A DNA stretch of 15,688 nt from JBBRGG01 sp038240875 (GTDB taxonomy: Bacteria; Planctomycetota; Phycisphaerae; Phycisphaerales; UBA1924): positions 1-15,688 of the forward strand of contig JBBRGG010000056.1 of the NCBI GenBank assembly GCA_038240875.1. The letters run 5' to 3'. Positions 14,823 to 15,688 of the stretch are shown here, one piece after another; the first letter of the stretch is position 1, and each line of letters starts with the position of its first letter. Under the pieces are notes generated by a model. It ran no database searches, was not told the origin of the DNA, and was given only the letters and a program-made list of their open reading frames with translations. A program made the translations under genes and the position numbers.

Positions 14823-15682
14823 ACAGTGCTTCTAGATCAATCGAGTCCGCACCTGCTCGTATGAATATCGGTCATACCAACGCGCTTGATGCGCTGCGAA
14901 CGTTGATCTGGCGCGAGCTGATTCGGTATGCAAGGCAGCCTTCGCGTGTGCTGGCGAGCCTTGGCACGTCCGTGCTTATCTGGATCTTTTTAGCCAGCGG
15001 TTTTGCGCAGAGTTTCTCGCCACCGGTTGCTGGTGTGGCTGCGGCGACTGGTGCAGCATTCACGAATGGGACTTCGGCGAACGAGTCATACGCACTTCAC
15101 TTGCTCCCCGGCATGCTCGCGCTCACGGTCGTTTTTTAATAGAACTTAGGCAGCAATTAGCAAATAGACGACCGCAACGAAGGCTTCTTGCAAGCCGTGC
15201 TGGTGAGCCCTACGCCAAGGTGGGTTTTGGTAGCATCGAAATTGATTGGTGGATCGATGCTTGCGTTGTTGCAAGGCGTCTTGCTGCTCCCAGGAATGTA
15301 CTTGCTTGGCGCGAGCCCCGGACCTGTTGCGTTGCTCTTGGCGGTTGGCGCGCTGGCGTGCGCGTCAATTGGCGTCACTGGGATCGGGCTTGCGCTCGCG
15401 TGGCGGATCAACTCCGTCCAAGGGTTCCATGGCGTGATGAACCTGGTGCTCATGCCGATGTGGCTGCTTGCGGGGACGCTCTTTCCGATTGCTGGCGCTT
15501 CGGGATGGTTGAAGCCTTTGATGTTGATCGATCCGTTGACTTGGCCCAATGAAGCGCTTCGGCACGCAATCACGGGCACGCAGCCAGCGGCACCGATTGC
15601 AATCACATGGCTATTGGCAATTGCATTTGCGGTGGGATCGAGCGTCTTTGCGTGGGCGATGATGCGAGGTAAATCGGCATAA
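14819..15682 (+). pseudogene. ABC-2 type permease interrupted by a 30-nt block with three stops
   Basis: The membrane partner of the upstream ATPase, coupled to it by the ATGA overlap. The first part (106 codons) reads through IWRELIRYARQPSRVL and a first membrane segment to LLPGMLALTVVF. The second part (from DDRNEGFLQAVLVSPTPRW, 15167) continues in the same frame to the stop at 15680-15682 with the remaining membrane segments. Together they make about 287 residues, normal for the family. Between them, 15137-15166 is exactly ten codons, including TAA (15137), TAG (15140) and TAG (15158), with only 9 G or C in 30. Homologues have about ten residues here (pattern like TSIFSTISII), so the block replaces codons and does not add any. 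Either the gene is freshly broken or the assembly is wrong here; the downstream half has no credible start of its own apart from a TTG at 15188. Confidence 0.75.
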
Positions 15683-15688
15683 CGCGTA

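Noticed and set aside
15137..15166. Programmed ribosome bypassing over the permease block
   Set aside because: A hop would delete ten residues that the family has; the block is the same length as those residues, so it replaces and does not interrupt. No matching take-off and landing codons were seen.
14819..15682. Two separate permease genes
   Set aside because: The second half starts in the middle of a conserved cytoplasmic loop with only a TTG at 15188 and no ribosome site; the pair together has the normal single-permease length and frame.
1..15688. Defence island, CRISPR array, phage or insertion sequence
   Set aside because: I looked for spaced repeats, integrase, transposase, restriction or toxin motifs and terminal inverted repeats, and saw none.

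Overview
The window looks like a chromosomal stretch of a free-living aerobic bacterium, probably a member of the Planctomycetota (Phycisphaerae-like). This placement is an inference. It rests on moderately high G+C, an isocitrate dehydrogenase with a Thermus/Rickettsia-style C-terminal domain, an EF4/LepA with a long charged insertion in its G domain, secreted lipoprotein-like enzymes, and a heme O synthase followed by an ABC exporter. No phage, insertion sequence or CRISPR was seen. All genes look like housekeeping or ordinary accessory genes.

Layout. Positions 1-900 (minus) hold the first 300 codons of sucC, which runs off the left edge. It is divergent from rluA (1149-1796, plus). A membrane-anchored TPR-like protein (1841-2191, minus) is divergent from a small unrecognised helical protein (2512-2781, plus). 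A large MFS permease follows (2851-4161, minus). A 636-nt gap without a convincing gene separates it from a SAM-dependent methyltransferase (4798-5661). From about 4800 every protein-coding gene is on the plus strand: SOUL heme-binding protein (5881-6798), lepA (6928-8949), NAD-type icd (9215-10786), an endonuclease/exonuclease/phosphatase-family lipoprotein (10970-12466), heme O synthase cyoE/ctaB (12622-13635), an ABC ATPase (13725-14822) and its ABC-2 permease (14819-15682). A tRNA-Arg(TCT) lies on the minus strand at 10798-10871.

How the genes fit together. sucC and icd are TCA-cycle enzymes, but they are far apart and not in one operon. cyoE, the ABC ATPase and the permease look like one unit (90-nt gap, then an ATGA overlap), a heme/cytochrome-oxidase maturation neighbourhood. 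The SOUL protein is also heme-related, but it sits elsewhere in the window.

Main points for a second look: (1) the ABC permease has an exactly 30-nt, A+T-rich block with three in-frame stops, while both flanks keep the same frame and family sequence; (2) two mutually exclusive hairpins precede the SOUL gene, one covering its Shine-Dalgarno; (3) the isocitrate dehydrogenase carries Asp/Ile/Ala at the coenzyme-specificity positions, predicting NAD+ use; (4) LepA has a roughly 45-residue insertion between G2 and G3; (5) wobble-base choice follows gene orientation (C-ending codons on minus, G-ending on plus). I found no clear new multi-gene system.
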